NCBI GenBank assembly: GCA_949752745.1
Contig: OX457024.1
Location: 108,926,287 to 108,990,286, forward strand
Direction of reading: 5' to 3'
DNA: 64,000 bases
Origin: Protula sp. h YS-2021
Taxonomy: Eukaryota > Annelida > Polychaeta > Sabellida > Serpulidae
Of this stretch, positions 38,236 to 49,189 are shown one piece after another; position 1 is the first letter of the stretch; each line of letters starts with the position of its first letter. Made by a program: the position numbers and the translations under genes. Below the pieces are notes generated by a model that had not been told where the DNA came from, made no database searches, and worked only from the letters and a program-made list of their open reading frames with translations.

Positions 38236-39732
38236 AGATCATGAAGGTACAAGTATAAAAACATCTTAACGGACTGGGGAGATGCAACCATATCTTATTG
38301 TACTTACGCTATCATTCTACAACCGGTAATATAATATGTACAACTGTAAGGAGGAGGAGGAGGAGGAGGAGGAGGAGGAAGTAGATATATATTGCCACAC
38401 TGAATTTAGCCAGTCTGGTTCAACATGGATCTCGTGGATATTAAAAATATAAAATAATTCCTGTGGCGCACATCTCACCATACTGTTCCTTGACCTAATA
38501 TATACGTGGTGGGGGCAGCAATACCACTCCCCCACCCATCGTCCATATATGCATGAAAATCCACATCTGTCTGCCGCGGTAAACGGTCATCTGCCCCCCC
38601 CCCCGGTCAACTGCCCCACCCCCAGTGAAGTGCCCCCCCCCCCTTTTTTGCAACCCGGTCGACTGCCCCTCCCTGCGATTTGACGGGGTCGTCATCTGCC
38701 CCACTCCTTTTTTTAGTGGAAAAAATTCTTTAAAAAATTAGGCAATTGTGATGTCCCGGTCTACTTCGTCTCTGAAACGGTATCCCGACAATTGGTCGAC
38801 GACAATTGGTCGAACGACATTTGGTCGAAAGTGAAAATTGCGACAATTTTTTTTAAATAGTACTTTTGTCCGCTAACGATTTTTTAGAAAAAAAATATGT
38901 CTCACTGAGTTTCAGTCATTTATTTCACATTTTATAGCCTGGACATGCAACTACTCCGGGTTGTGATGGATTAAGGATTCAATTTCAGGATTAAATTAAT
39001 TGGAACTTCTACATCTACTCTGGTGTTTGAATAATTAGTCTCCAGGTATAATCCTATACAATTAAATGCAATAATTAACCGTCGCAGGTGTATGATGGAT
39101 TATAGAGCAAAGAGGGTTTCATGAAATTCATTGCAATTGACCTAAATGCTTTGAAATAAAAAATAATATGGGATAAACTTGGTAGATCTACTCCGGTGTG
39201 TGAAGAATTTCTCTCAGAGATAACTCTTTACAAATAAATGCAATAAGTAATCTTCCCAGACGTGCGATGGATTATCTTGCTAAGAAGGTTGTATTACATT
39301 CGATTGGCTTACTTGTCTGTGATAAATTTCTTTATGGGATAAATTAATACAATAATTGATGCTTGGGTTCGGACTCCGAAGGGATCATACTATATGCTAA
39401 GTGCAATTAACACATGATGTTTGATGTAAAAATCAAAACAATTCAAGCAAGATGATTTTCTTTAAAAAAAAATGAACATTTAGTTTGAAATTTCGATCTA
39501 AAAAAATTTTGACCACTTGTCCCGATTTGCAACAAACGTCGCTCGAATAACTGTCGCGGATTCGCCTGGAACAATTGATCTTCATTGATCTATTCACCAA
39601 TAGTGATCTTAGGAGAGACTGGTCCGTAAACTAATTGCAATTCTAATTGCAATTAGTTTCCTATTGGTGAATTGCAATTTACCGAGGTGCGATACATTCA
39701 ATAAAATAATATAATTTTATTTATTGTGTCTT
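38236..39732. other. intergenic, AGG microsatellite, no gene
   Basis: A short (GGA)n run at 38347-38380 and C-runs near 38590-38650. AT-rich DNA after that. Nothing coding is recognised. Confidence 0.5.
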
Positions 39733-39932
39733 NNNNNNNNNNNNNNNNNNNNNNNNNNNNNNNNNNNNNNNNNNNNNNNNNNNNNNNNNNNNNNNNNNNN
39801 NNNNNNNNNNNNNNNNNNNNNNNNNNNNNNNNNNNNNNNNNNNNNNNNNNNNNNNNNNNNNNNNNNNNNNNNNNNNNNNNNNNNNNNNNNNNNNNNNNNN
39901 NNNNNNNNNNNNNNNNNNNNNNNNNNNNNNNN
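39733..39932. other. assembly gap, 200 N
   Basis: Exactly 200 unknown bases. The true size may differ. ORFs across it are meaningless. Confidence 1.
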
Positions 39933-40814
39933 TCGGTAAATCAAATAGAATCTAAGGTTATTCTAGAATATGCTCAGGTAGTTTTATTGTATGCTATTCT
40001 GGTTCGCGGTGGGGAGGGGAGGAGAGTTGGAGGGGGGTCGCGGGGCTAGTAACTCACCCGGAAGGAAAAATAGCAATATTGGCAACGAGTAAACACAGCC
40101 AAAGAAAAATAACAAAACAACGTGAAGATGACAACAGCTTTTAGTTATAATGATATCCCGAAATTTGGGGGTGGGGCGAGAATGAGGTCAAGAATGGTTA
40201 CAGCATAGCAGAAATAATGACGCATTAGGCTGGGGGGGGGGGGGGGGAGGGGAAGTAGTGCCCATCGTCGCCCTCATCTAACATCTTCATAGATTAGATC
40301 CAGCCGGCAATCTTTTTTTTCTATTTATATCCATTTATTTTTCTCGAAAAAATATAATAAAATGAAATTTTCGTGTGTTCGGAATCGGCCAAAATTCTTG
40401 TTCTGTTTTTTTTTTTTTAAAAAGTAATACTTTGCAATTAGCAAAACATCAGAATGAAAACACCTTTATATAAGATATTTTTTTTTATATATTGTAACTT
40501 TTAATTGAATTTGGTAAACGAACACGAGCACAGAGGACCCCGAGAAAAAAAAGGTTTAAACAAAGTTGCCCTCAGCATGACAGAAAGGAAAGTGATCACC
40601 TCTTTTTTAATTTTTAGTGAGAAACAAATATGAATTTTTCTTGGCCTTACGATCCCTGAACATGTTTCAACACTTTGTCAGAACAACGTGGCAATCTTTT
40701 TGACACTACAGTGCTGTATAACGAAAACGGTTCACGTAAATGAGGTATTTTTTAATGTTTATGAGAGAGCAGGTCAAATTTAAATTTGTCTCAGTGAATA
40801 CTTCCTCCTCTGTT
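39933..40814. other. intergenic, no gene recognised
   Basis: Poly-G, poly-T and AT-rich DNA downstream (3' side) of the minus-strand gene at 40815-42439. May hold its 3' UTR. Confidence 0.5.
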
Positions 40815-41541
40815 TCATTTTGTTCCGAAAGTCGCCCATGCTTTCTCTTTCCTGGTTATCGCGAAGCCAGAAGCATGTTTAACGGACGATCCATGCAGGG
40901 GAGGCAACTCCCGTAAATCCTGCGCACGCCTTTGTGACGTCACCGGAAATATATCCACGCGTATCCCGTGCGTTAGTTCCAGGCTGGACAGATCCAGTAA
41001 ATTCTCAAGCAGGGCCCGATCCAGACTTCCTCCTAGCCCGGCACTGTCTTGTTTGCCGCCGCCGCCGCCGCCATCGGGCTCGTTTGATTGGTCACGCCCC
41101 ACAGTCGTTTCCATGGAAACGTTCTCAGAATGCGACACGTCACTATCACTCGTTTCAGTGTCATCTTCCGCGATGACGTCGAGTTTTTGTGTGGGAAGTT
41201 TCAAGCGCTTTCGCTTGCTCTTCCTCGTGGACCGCTTTCTTGGTTGAATCGACCAGTTCTTGCCTGATCGCGGCGCTCTTGTTGGTCCAGCTCTAACTCC
41301 ATGGCCTTTAACGTTCTTATGGCGCTTTTCAGCGTTTCCTGTGAAATTGTCGGGTGTGCCGCACCCACCGCGACATTTTCCGCGTCCTGTTCGTTTGCGA
41401 CACTCCCGCTCTCCGCGACTTGGTTTTCGTTAACAACGGCTTGATTTCGCGCAGAAGTGTGATCATAAGGGTCATTATTAGTCTTTAAATCTGGCGCTTT
41501 ATCAGTCAAAAATTCTTCTTCTCCCCAGTCTTCATATGTCT
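40815..41541 (-). CDS. host gene, distal coding part, interrupted by a frame change
   Basis: A - strand frame from about 41541 (YEDWGEEEFLTDKAPDLK, after a possible acceptor AAAAATAG) runs to a stop near 41201. From about 41245 a second frame (QPRKRSTRKSKRKRLKLP ... LDVIAEDDTETSDSD) continues to 40815. The two read as one disordered, charged protein split by a one-base shift near 41230-41250. A basic NLS-like stretch lies at the junction. A poly-Gly run is encoded by GCC repeats. No family recognised. It may be a polymorphism, an assembly error or a pseudogene. Confidence 0.45.
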
Positions 41542-41641
41542 ATTTTTAGAAAACGAGAAAGTTCCGTTATCCTTTGGTGCTACCATTACCGAGCTTTTCT
41601 CATATCTTGATTTTTGCTTCAATGTTTTATTGTTCATTTTC

Positions 41642-42439
41642 TCAACTTTCTTCCCTCGGCGTCAACAACACCGGATCTTTCTGATAAATCGACTTTCTTC
41701 TTGGTGTTTTACTCGTAAATGTTTCCACAGGTTTTAATATAGTAATACCTTTTAATTGCATGTCTCTTCTCCCAGTGTTAAGTTCCTTTTTGGGAGCGTC
41801 AGAAACCCAGGCTTGCTGTTCAGGGTACAGTTTCACGGGTGTATTTGCAGGTGCTGTTGGATCTGGGTGCGCTTGCACCGAATAGGTGCTACTGAACCCA
41901 GCGTCGTTATGCCGATAGGTGGCGCTTCCTTTGTGAGGTGTTTCTGAGGAGGGGAATGTGTTCCCACGTAACATCCCACCGCTTGTGGCTCTTATTCTCC
42001 GCGCAGAATCGCCATGATCGAGAGACTGAAGCGAGAACGATCGAGGTTTCACATAGCCGCCATTTTCACGTTTTGTTAAACTTCTGGCATGAAAACCGTC
42101 ATAGTTACACTTATCCCTCAACGCTTTATCCAACACAGGGAAAACGGGCTGCTGCTGTACAGGCTTCATTTGAAAACTATCCAAACTATGATCGGGCGGT
42201 CTTGTATTTACTTGATGAGCAATACCGATTGATCGATGTTGTAGTAGATTCCTCTGCCTCTCCGATACAAAGTTTGTATAGGACAGCATGGATTCTTTCC
42301 TTTGTCTTTTGCCATTCCGTGCGCGCCTCGGGACAGGGTCAGACGACTTGCGTTGATCCAGGTGAAGTGAATCCAGACTCCTGCTCTCCAGATGACCGCG
42401 ATCCGCGCTAGCACTTAAGTGATCGAACGATCCCGGCAT
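41642..42439 (-). CDS. host gene, proximal coding exon, 265 codons, unknown protein
   Basis: Starts at ATG 42439 (MPGSFDHLSASADRGHL) just inside an exon whose acceptor (TTTGTTTGCAG) ends near 42458. It is Ser/Arg-rich and probably disordered (RSLDSLHLDQRKSSD, KPRSFSLQSLDH, TPRRKSIYQ), with several Ser-Leu-Asp motifs suited to phosphorylation or 14-3-3 binding. Probably the upstream part of the gene continued at 40815-41541. The joining intron could not be placed in phase. Function unknown. Confidence 0.5.
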   Translation of the reverse strand: MPGSFDHLSASADRGHLESRSLDSLHLDQRKSSDPVPRRARNGKRQRKESMLSYTNFVSERQRNLLQHRSIGIAHQVNTRPPDHSLDSFQMKPVQQQPVFPVLDKALRDKCNYDGFHARSLTKRENGGYVKPRSFSLQSLDHGDSARRIRATSGGMLRGNTFPSSETPHKGSATYRHNDAGFSSTYSVQAHPDPTAPANTPVKLYPEQQAWVSDAPKKELNTGRRDMQLKGITILKPVETFTSKTPRRKSIYQKDPVLLTPREES

Positions 42440-42458
42440 CGTTAAAGCGTCACGGGCT

Positions 42459-42869
42459 CAAGTGTCTGCAAACAAATACACTCAGACCATAAAAACGAAA
42501 AACAAAAAAACTTCCACATGACCCCGCTATCAGTTCTTTGGTTCATACACCTGCTGTTGAAATCCTCATAAATAATTCTATAAAAACGAATGCATTTTAA
42601 ACGTCTGTAATTACACGTGTGCAGTTATTGGGGAAATAAATCAACCGAAATAAAAGCTGCAGCTATTGCAGAGATCCGCATTTTATCAACCATAACAACA
42701 GTCCTTTGTTCTCAGGTTCACTTTTTGCTCCAGCAGTCTGTTTTACCGCTGTTTTTTTTATTTGCTTCATTTGATTTTTCGGATTTGTAATTGCCGCATG
42801 ATGCCATAGTACGATGGTAGTATGTTTGAACTGAGGTAATTCCACCATTTAAACCAGACAGTGTCACCA
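42459..42869. other. intron or 5' flank of the unknown host gene
   Basis: AT-rich sequence upstream of the acceptor near 42458. No further exon is recognised. Confidence 0.4.
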
Positions 42870-43385
42870 CCACCTAATCACACAGGGTCATCACTGCCAC
42901 TCCCAGTGTCACCAGCTAAACACACACTGTCACCATCAACATTTCCAGTGTCACCACCAACACTCCCAATGTCATCACAACCTGAACAGCAAGTGTCACC
43001 ATCATCTAAATACCCAGTGTCACCACCACCACTCCCAGTGTCAACACCAACACTCCCAATGTCATCACCACCTAAACACCTAGTGTCACCATCATCTAAA
43101 CACCCAGTGTAACCACCACTCCCAGTGTCAACACCAACACTCCCAATGTCATCACCACCTAAACACCTAGTGTCACCATCACCTAAATATCCAGTGTCAC
43201 CGTCACTCCCAGTGTCACCACCAACACTCCAATGTCATTACCACCTAAGCACCTTGTATCACCATCACCTAAACACCCAGTGTCAACTGTCACCACCTAA
43301 ATAGACACTGTCACACCCAGCAAAGCACCCAGTGTCAAATCCTAAACACCCAGGGTCACCACCACCTAAACACACAGTGTCAGGT
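42870..43385. repeat. minisatellite, about 24-bp CCAGTGTCACC unit
   Basis: About 20 units of CCAGTGTCACCACCACCTAA-like sequence with higher-order blocks of about 96 bp. The Pro/Ser ORF on the + strand is a repeat product. Confidence 0.93.
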
Positions 43386-45381
43386 TTTATTATATATGTT
43401 ACAGGGAACAATTAATTTCAGGGAGACTATAGTTTTGCTAAATTTTTCGTGGAAAGTTGCCCTGAATTTTACTACGTAAAGTTTCCCTGAAAATAAGAAG
43501 TGCGCATGTGTGTATGTGTGCATGTGAGGATGTGTGTATGCGTGTGTACGTGTGTTTATGTGTGCACAATGTCCCCTTTTGTTGACGCAGCGAACATCAC
43601 CCGTGTGCTGTGAGAAGCGCCTTGCGATGAACGAAAATTCTTCCTTTGAACGAAATTGGCACTTGGCGCTGGCCGCGTTTGGTTCCAGAATCCCCCCCTC
43701 CCTCCCTCCAACCCCAGTGCTTTTTGAACACGCATGGCAACACATCTGCTATATATATATACGTTCCAGTGTCGTAGACCAGCATATAACTGAACGAATC
43801 TGCCGAATGAAAGTTTATACCACACTTCGCAGGAATATATAATATAACCAAAAAAGGAACTTTCCTACCTTATCTCATATCCACGTCTTAGAATAATATA
43901 TATATATATTTGTGTGCTAACCTACATCCCGACCGACTGCGTTTAAAGGAACGATCACGGTTGTGTTTTTATTCTATTAGTTCAGACAAAAAATTGACGA
44001 AAAAATATTTGTGTGTCCTCCAGTCATTAACGCATTAATCTAATGGCAAGTCTGGGACTTTTCTTTATTAACATTGATTCAGATATAAATATAGTACCAA
44101 ACTGTACGTAAGGTTTTACAATAATAAATAAATGGTCTTTTCAACTTCGACAAGACATTTACTGAAAGGCCTACCCCCCTCCCCCCTCCCCCCTCCCCCT
44201 CCCCCCCCCCCACCTTTTGTTTCATGCCGAATCCGCCTTTAGGAAGTTATTCCACTCAATAAATTTCCTTGGCCCTATTCAGTCTTTTGTCTGTGATAAT
44301 AAATGATCCAGACACGCTTATAGACATAAGGCATAAACACGTTTTTTTTTGTCAAAGAAGGGAAATTCTTGGAGGATGTGGGGGGGGGGGGGAGGGGGGA
44401 GGAGAGGCGGGGGGAATATTTAGGACAAACCATTCAGAACACGAAATTATGTTGCTGATATGATTCGGCTAAAAAAATTGAAAATATTCTAACAAATGTA
44501 ACAAACTGTTCAAAAACTATACGTAGCAGAGCTATTTTTTTTTCAAATTAAAGGGTGAATAAACCCCCCTCTCCTTCCCCCGTCCCGCCCCTCCCGCCCC
44601 ATGGTAACTTAATATTTGCATGAATCACAGAACTCTACCACCTATCTGCTGACAGTTACTCAATCACATAAAGTTATTTCTAAAATTATTACCGATCACC
44701 CGCTGAATGTTATACATTTTTTCGGCATTAGCACAGCATGTGTGCTCTTCTTTTATTAACTTTTATTATATTTCGATGACGCGTGAGAGAATTTCTTTTA
44801 TTTAACCCGTCCAATTTGAAGCTCGGCTTTAGCTGAATGTTTATAATTTGACTCTATCGCAATGCTTATCATGAGGTTGAAATTATTATAAAAACACAAT
44901 AAAACACTTGGAATTGTGGGTATAAATAGCGCGAGAATGCAGAAAAAGGGCGTAGAGACCGTAATATTAAGCCAGTTTCAATGAAATGAGCGGGGAAGTG
45001 AACCCCACCCCCCTCCCCTTCCCCTTTATGTGATATGCGAACCGAGAAGTAAAACACACCGGAACTTCGAGATACACCTACCCAGTAAAATGGGAAAACC
45101 CTTCGCAAATAAGACCGCTCTTCAACAGTCCCTTTCCAGTTGCCTTTTATTATAAATACGCCTCCCGAATACCTGGCGAATACCCTTAGCTGAACACCGC
45201 CTGAATATCTCCTTCCCCCCTCGCATGAATACCTCCCTCCTGACAATAAGAGAACCCCGGAAATCAGACCACATTCTTGCATTCGTCATTCGCCACCCTT
45301 CTTTCGCTGTTTTTAATTAATCTGAGGGTGTGAAGAGTTATGCATGATTTTCTTTTGGCGAAAGAAAATAAAGAAAAAAAA

Positions 45382-45461
<80 letters not shown>

Positions 45462-46640
45462 GAGGGCACTCAAGAATACGTGCTTCTCTTTCGCTGTGGA
45501 AATGTTATCAATTATGCGAAAGCATACGTGAGTATCAAGCCGTATTTCTTACCACTCATCCCCCCCTCTCCGCTCCCATGCCCCCCACCGCCCACCGCCC
45601 ATCAGTAACTGATGCATTATTGAAACAAAAAGAATAATTATGACATCACGTCATAAGCACCTCACCTTTCAATATATGTAAAACATCATTTGTTAATACA
45701 TTTATCCTTTATTCTCATGAACGTGTGAGATGAACTCTAGAGCTGGGGAAAAATAATCAAACTTAAATGCGTTTATCCTTCGCTCCCTGTCACCTTGCGA
45801 AATAAACTCGAAAGAGTCTTGGAAATCTGATTTTAAAAGCGTTTATCCCTTTGCCTATTTCACATCAAACAGATCCCCCAATGACACACGCGTATGCGTC
45901 TTAATAGCTGAAGTCATGAATAAATATTTGCCTGTGATTTTTACCTTAAAGAGTCTTATTTGGGCTCCTTGGCAATTTTCAGTACAAATGTTGACTAAAT
46001 CATGCTTCTGACGGTGGGGAGGGGGGGGGGGACGGTTTGTGGAGGGGGGGGGGGGAGGGCAATTCTACAGACCATGCTTGCAGGAAATTGACTCACGGTA
46101 TACAACAAATAACAACGTCCCTAAGTGAACGCAGCTTAATTTCTTAAAAAGACTTGTTGTTAATTTATTTATTTATTATTTGTATTTTGGAATGGGAGGG
46201 GGGGGGGGGAGGGTAGAGGGCGGTTGGAGGTGGGGAGTTCTCACAACAAATTAAGCAATAAACATTTACGTTTTTATAAAAACAAAACAAAACAAAACTT
46301 ACGTCACAGCTGGGCTTTGTAATGAACATCAAAACAAACAAAAAAATCAAGATTATCTGCTATATACTAACCTACTGTTGTTCTCACTCAATATACTGTT
46401 AAAAATATAGACTGTTTATTTTTTTCGCTTGGATCCACGACCGTTCATTTAAATATCGAATCCACTTGTTATCTCTTCTTTGATAACAGAAATAAATTAT
46501 GAATTAAATAGTTCAGTACTGATACAACTTGATTCGGTGACTGACAGTGCTTTATAAATCGCTGTTTATCTTGTGCTGCACTGAGATATGACTAACGTTA
46601 TTATCATATAATCCGCGGTCTATTTATAATGCTAGTAATT
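43386..46640. other. intergenic with microsatellites, no gene recognised
   Basis: Contains C-runs and G-runs (44173, 44379, 46017, 46197), a poly-A plus (GA)n tract at 45373-45458 and a short fold-back near 43417-43493 (TTTCAGGGAGACT / AGTTTCCCTGAAA). No convincing exon or RNA gene. Confidence 0.5.
45391..45458. repeat. (GA)n microsatellite
   Basis: Uninterrupted GA repeat of about 34 units following a poly-A run. Confidence 0.97.
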
Positions 46641-47533
46641 TCCATTCATTACTCCGCGTTTCCTTGCCCCCCCCCCATAAAAAAGAGGGTTATTTCAGGA
46701 TTTCAATTACCGTTTGCTTAAAAAGGAGGTATTATTCCATAATCAGCAGTCCACGTTTAGGGAGTCGTTTTAAAATGTCATGGACACGCCTGGTAGACGG
46801 TTGGTACGTGAGTGCATCCTCTCCCGCCTCCTCAACCCGGCAAACAACCGACGTCTCTTGTGGTTGAAAAAAAAGGTTGGATTTTGGTCGCAACCACTTC
46901 ACAACCATATTCTGAATCAAATAAGGTTGTAAAATAGGTAGAATTACGTCACGACCTATTGCCCCAAAACCCGAATTTATTCCGACATCGAGGAAACGTC
47001 AGTTTTCTGACGTCATTCCGACGTTGCAAAAACGGCCAAAAAGCGATGAGCATTTATTATTGCTCACCAAAAATGAGGTCATTTTGAAAAAGAGGAAGAA
47101 AAAACGTAATTTTTACATGAAAATTTTAGAATTTTGATGGCGCGTCGGTATTTTCCCTCCTAGATTGTAAAAATTTACATGGAAAATGCTTTCGTATGTA
47201 TTTCACAACAGCAGTTGAATGATTAATTATCTATTCATTATATAACTCAAGACTATTTTTGTAAGACGTGTCTAAGACTGGTCGTTTCAAGGTGGTAAAC
47301 CCGACGACAGTTTCAGGTCGGAACCCGACGTCGGTTCCAATTTCATATACAACCTAAACCCGACTTAATTCCGACGTCGGATTTAGGTCGGAATCCGACG
47401 TAATTCTGACGTTGAAAACCCGACGTCGGTTCCATTTCACATACAACCAAAACCAGCACGTCAGTCCGACGTCGGAAACGTCGGGTCACGACGCCGACCC
47501 GACGTCCTCTGACGTCTTAATGTTTGCTGGGAA
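46640..47533. repeat. dispersed repeat, copy 2, with a CGACGTCGG-rich arm
   Basis: The left part shares ACTCCGCGTTT, AAAAAGAGGGT and GGTACGTGAGTGCA with copy 1. The right part ends CTGACGTCTTAATGTTTGCTGGG, the inverse of copy 1's start (CCCAGTAAACATTCTGACGTC). Before that lies a cluster of ACCCGACGTCGG motifs. Looks like a TIR element with GACGTC-rich arms. Confidence 0.55.
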
Positions 47534-47679
47534 TGGGCCCCACACCCAAGATATTTTAATATTATCCCTTTGTGTTATGGTGGTGCTGACAGACGGCAGA
47601 CGGCAGACCAGAATAGAGGTTATATCCAATCATGCTGTGTCTTAATTGCGAATACCCAAACACTCACCAAATGATCGCC

Positions 47680-48050
47680 TCCCCCCTCCTCCAGCCCCCC
47701 CCCACCGCTCAGAACCCTCGCTCCCACACCCTGCACCCCCACGGTTCCTAACTCCCGCTGTCAGCCCCCTGCTTCCATGCCACAGCTTCCAATCCCTCAT
47801 CTCCTCGCTCCGACCCACCTCTCCCAGTCTCCCCCTCGCCCTCACCCACCGCTTACCACCCACCCCACCCCACTCCACACCCCACCCACTCCGCCCGACC
47901 TCTCCCAGCCCCCCCCCCCTTCGCCCTCACCAACCTCCTTCCTTGCCCCAACCCTATTGCTCGCCCCCAACACCCCACCCTAGCCCCACTCCGGTCCCCA
48001 CCGCTCCAACCCCTACCCCCTACCCGTTCCCACCCCCTTTCGCTCCAAAC
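47680..48050. repeat. C-rich low-complexity tract
   Basis: About 370 bp of CCCTCCC/CCCCACC sequence. Open frames in all three phases (Pro-rich) are composition artefacts. Confidence 0.85.
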
Positions 48051-48845
48051 CATGACAGTTTTCAATCAAGCTCGTTCATGGAATCTTGAGAGCCGAAGCT
48101 TACACAAGACTTTGGTCCTGGCCTACAAAACGCTATTGTAACTTAATTGAATTCTTAATTGGTTAGAGCCAGGATCGAGTTGGACCCATTATTTCCTCCT
48201 AATCTCTTTCAAAATAAAGAGTCGTATGAACACCATTCTTCGAGGTACTTACTTGGAAAAACATAAACAAGTGTTTTGTTTTTCTGTCTATTCAGATCTG
48301 TGTTTTAATTTAATAAATGCAATTTGAAGAGAATATTAAAAAGCAGGTCAGTTGTAAAACGTGGCCCAGTTTTATGGTGGAGAAAGTTTCTGAACTAGTA
48401 AATGAAAAGTATAATAAATGTAATCGACAGTAGTAAATTTCGTTTCCAAAGTGGTGTGGTTTTTCCAGTTATTCCGAAGTCACCCCTTTATAGATGGCTA
48501 CCTGAACTTTGACCCCGTTTCCTTGACTCCATGCTGGTGTATCTGGAAAACAGTATGCATTAGGAAGATTTTGGTTATATTTTTAAAATTTGGTTGTGGT
48601 CATAGATCGTGTGACTGCTGTATTTCAAAACCAGTTACAGAATGACCACTCTCGATTTCACTTCAAACCCTATAGTGTTCCACCGCTGGCACCAAATTGC
48701 AGCGAAAGCCCTTGTTCATCCATCCACGTACTAACCGCGCTCATCGCTACTTAGTGTCGTCTTTGAGATCAGGGCTCGAAGCCGTCGTCAATATCTCGAG
48801 CCAATAGCGAGGGTCGTCACCGCGCTGCATAGGCCCCGGCTATTC
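48051..48845. other. intergenic, no gene recognised
   Basis: Unique-looking DNA without identifiable exons. Confidence 0.45.
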
Positions 48846-49185
48846 CATGCTGGTGGCCTGGAATCCGTCTGCTACAGGCCTGGACTCTACATGCTACGGG
48901 CCTGGATTCTGCATGCTACGGGCCTGGATTCTGCATGCTTCTGACCTGGACTCTACATGCTACGGGCCTGGATTCTGCATGCTACGGGCCTGGATTCTGC
49001 ATGCTTCTGACCTGGACTCTACATGCTACGGGCCTGGATTCTGCATGCTACTGGCCTGGATTCTGCTTGCCACTGGCCTTAGTTCTGCATGCTACTGGCC
49101 TGGATTCTGCATGCAACTGGTTTGCATTCTGCATGCTACAAGTCTTGAATCTGCATGCTACTGTCCTAGATTCTGCATTCTCCCG
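48846..49185. repeat. 22-bp minisatellite
   Basis: About 15 units like CTGCATGCTACGGGCCTGGA TT, with a longer 66-bp order (TTCTGACCTGGACTCTACATG). The Cys/Leu ORFs across it are by-products. Confidence 0.95.
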
Positions 49186-49189
49186 CAAA

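Noticed and set aside
39717..40049. ORFs spanning the N run
   Set aside because: The sequence is unknown there; open frames are an artefact.
47646..48089. Pro-rich 147-codon ORF
   Set aside because: C-rich low-complexity DNA, open in several frames.
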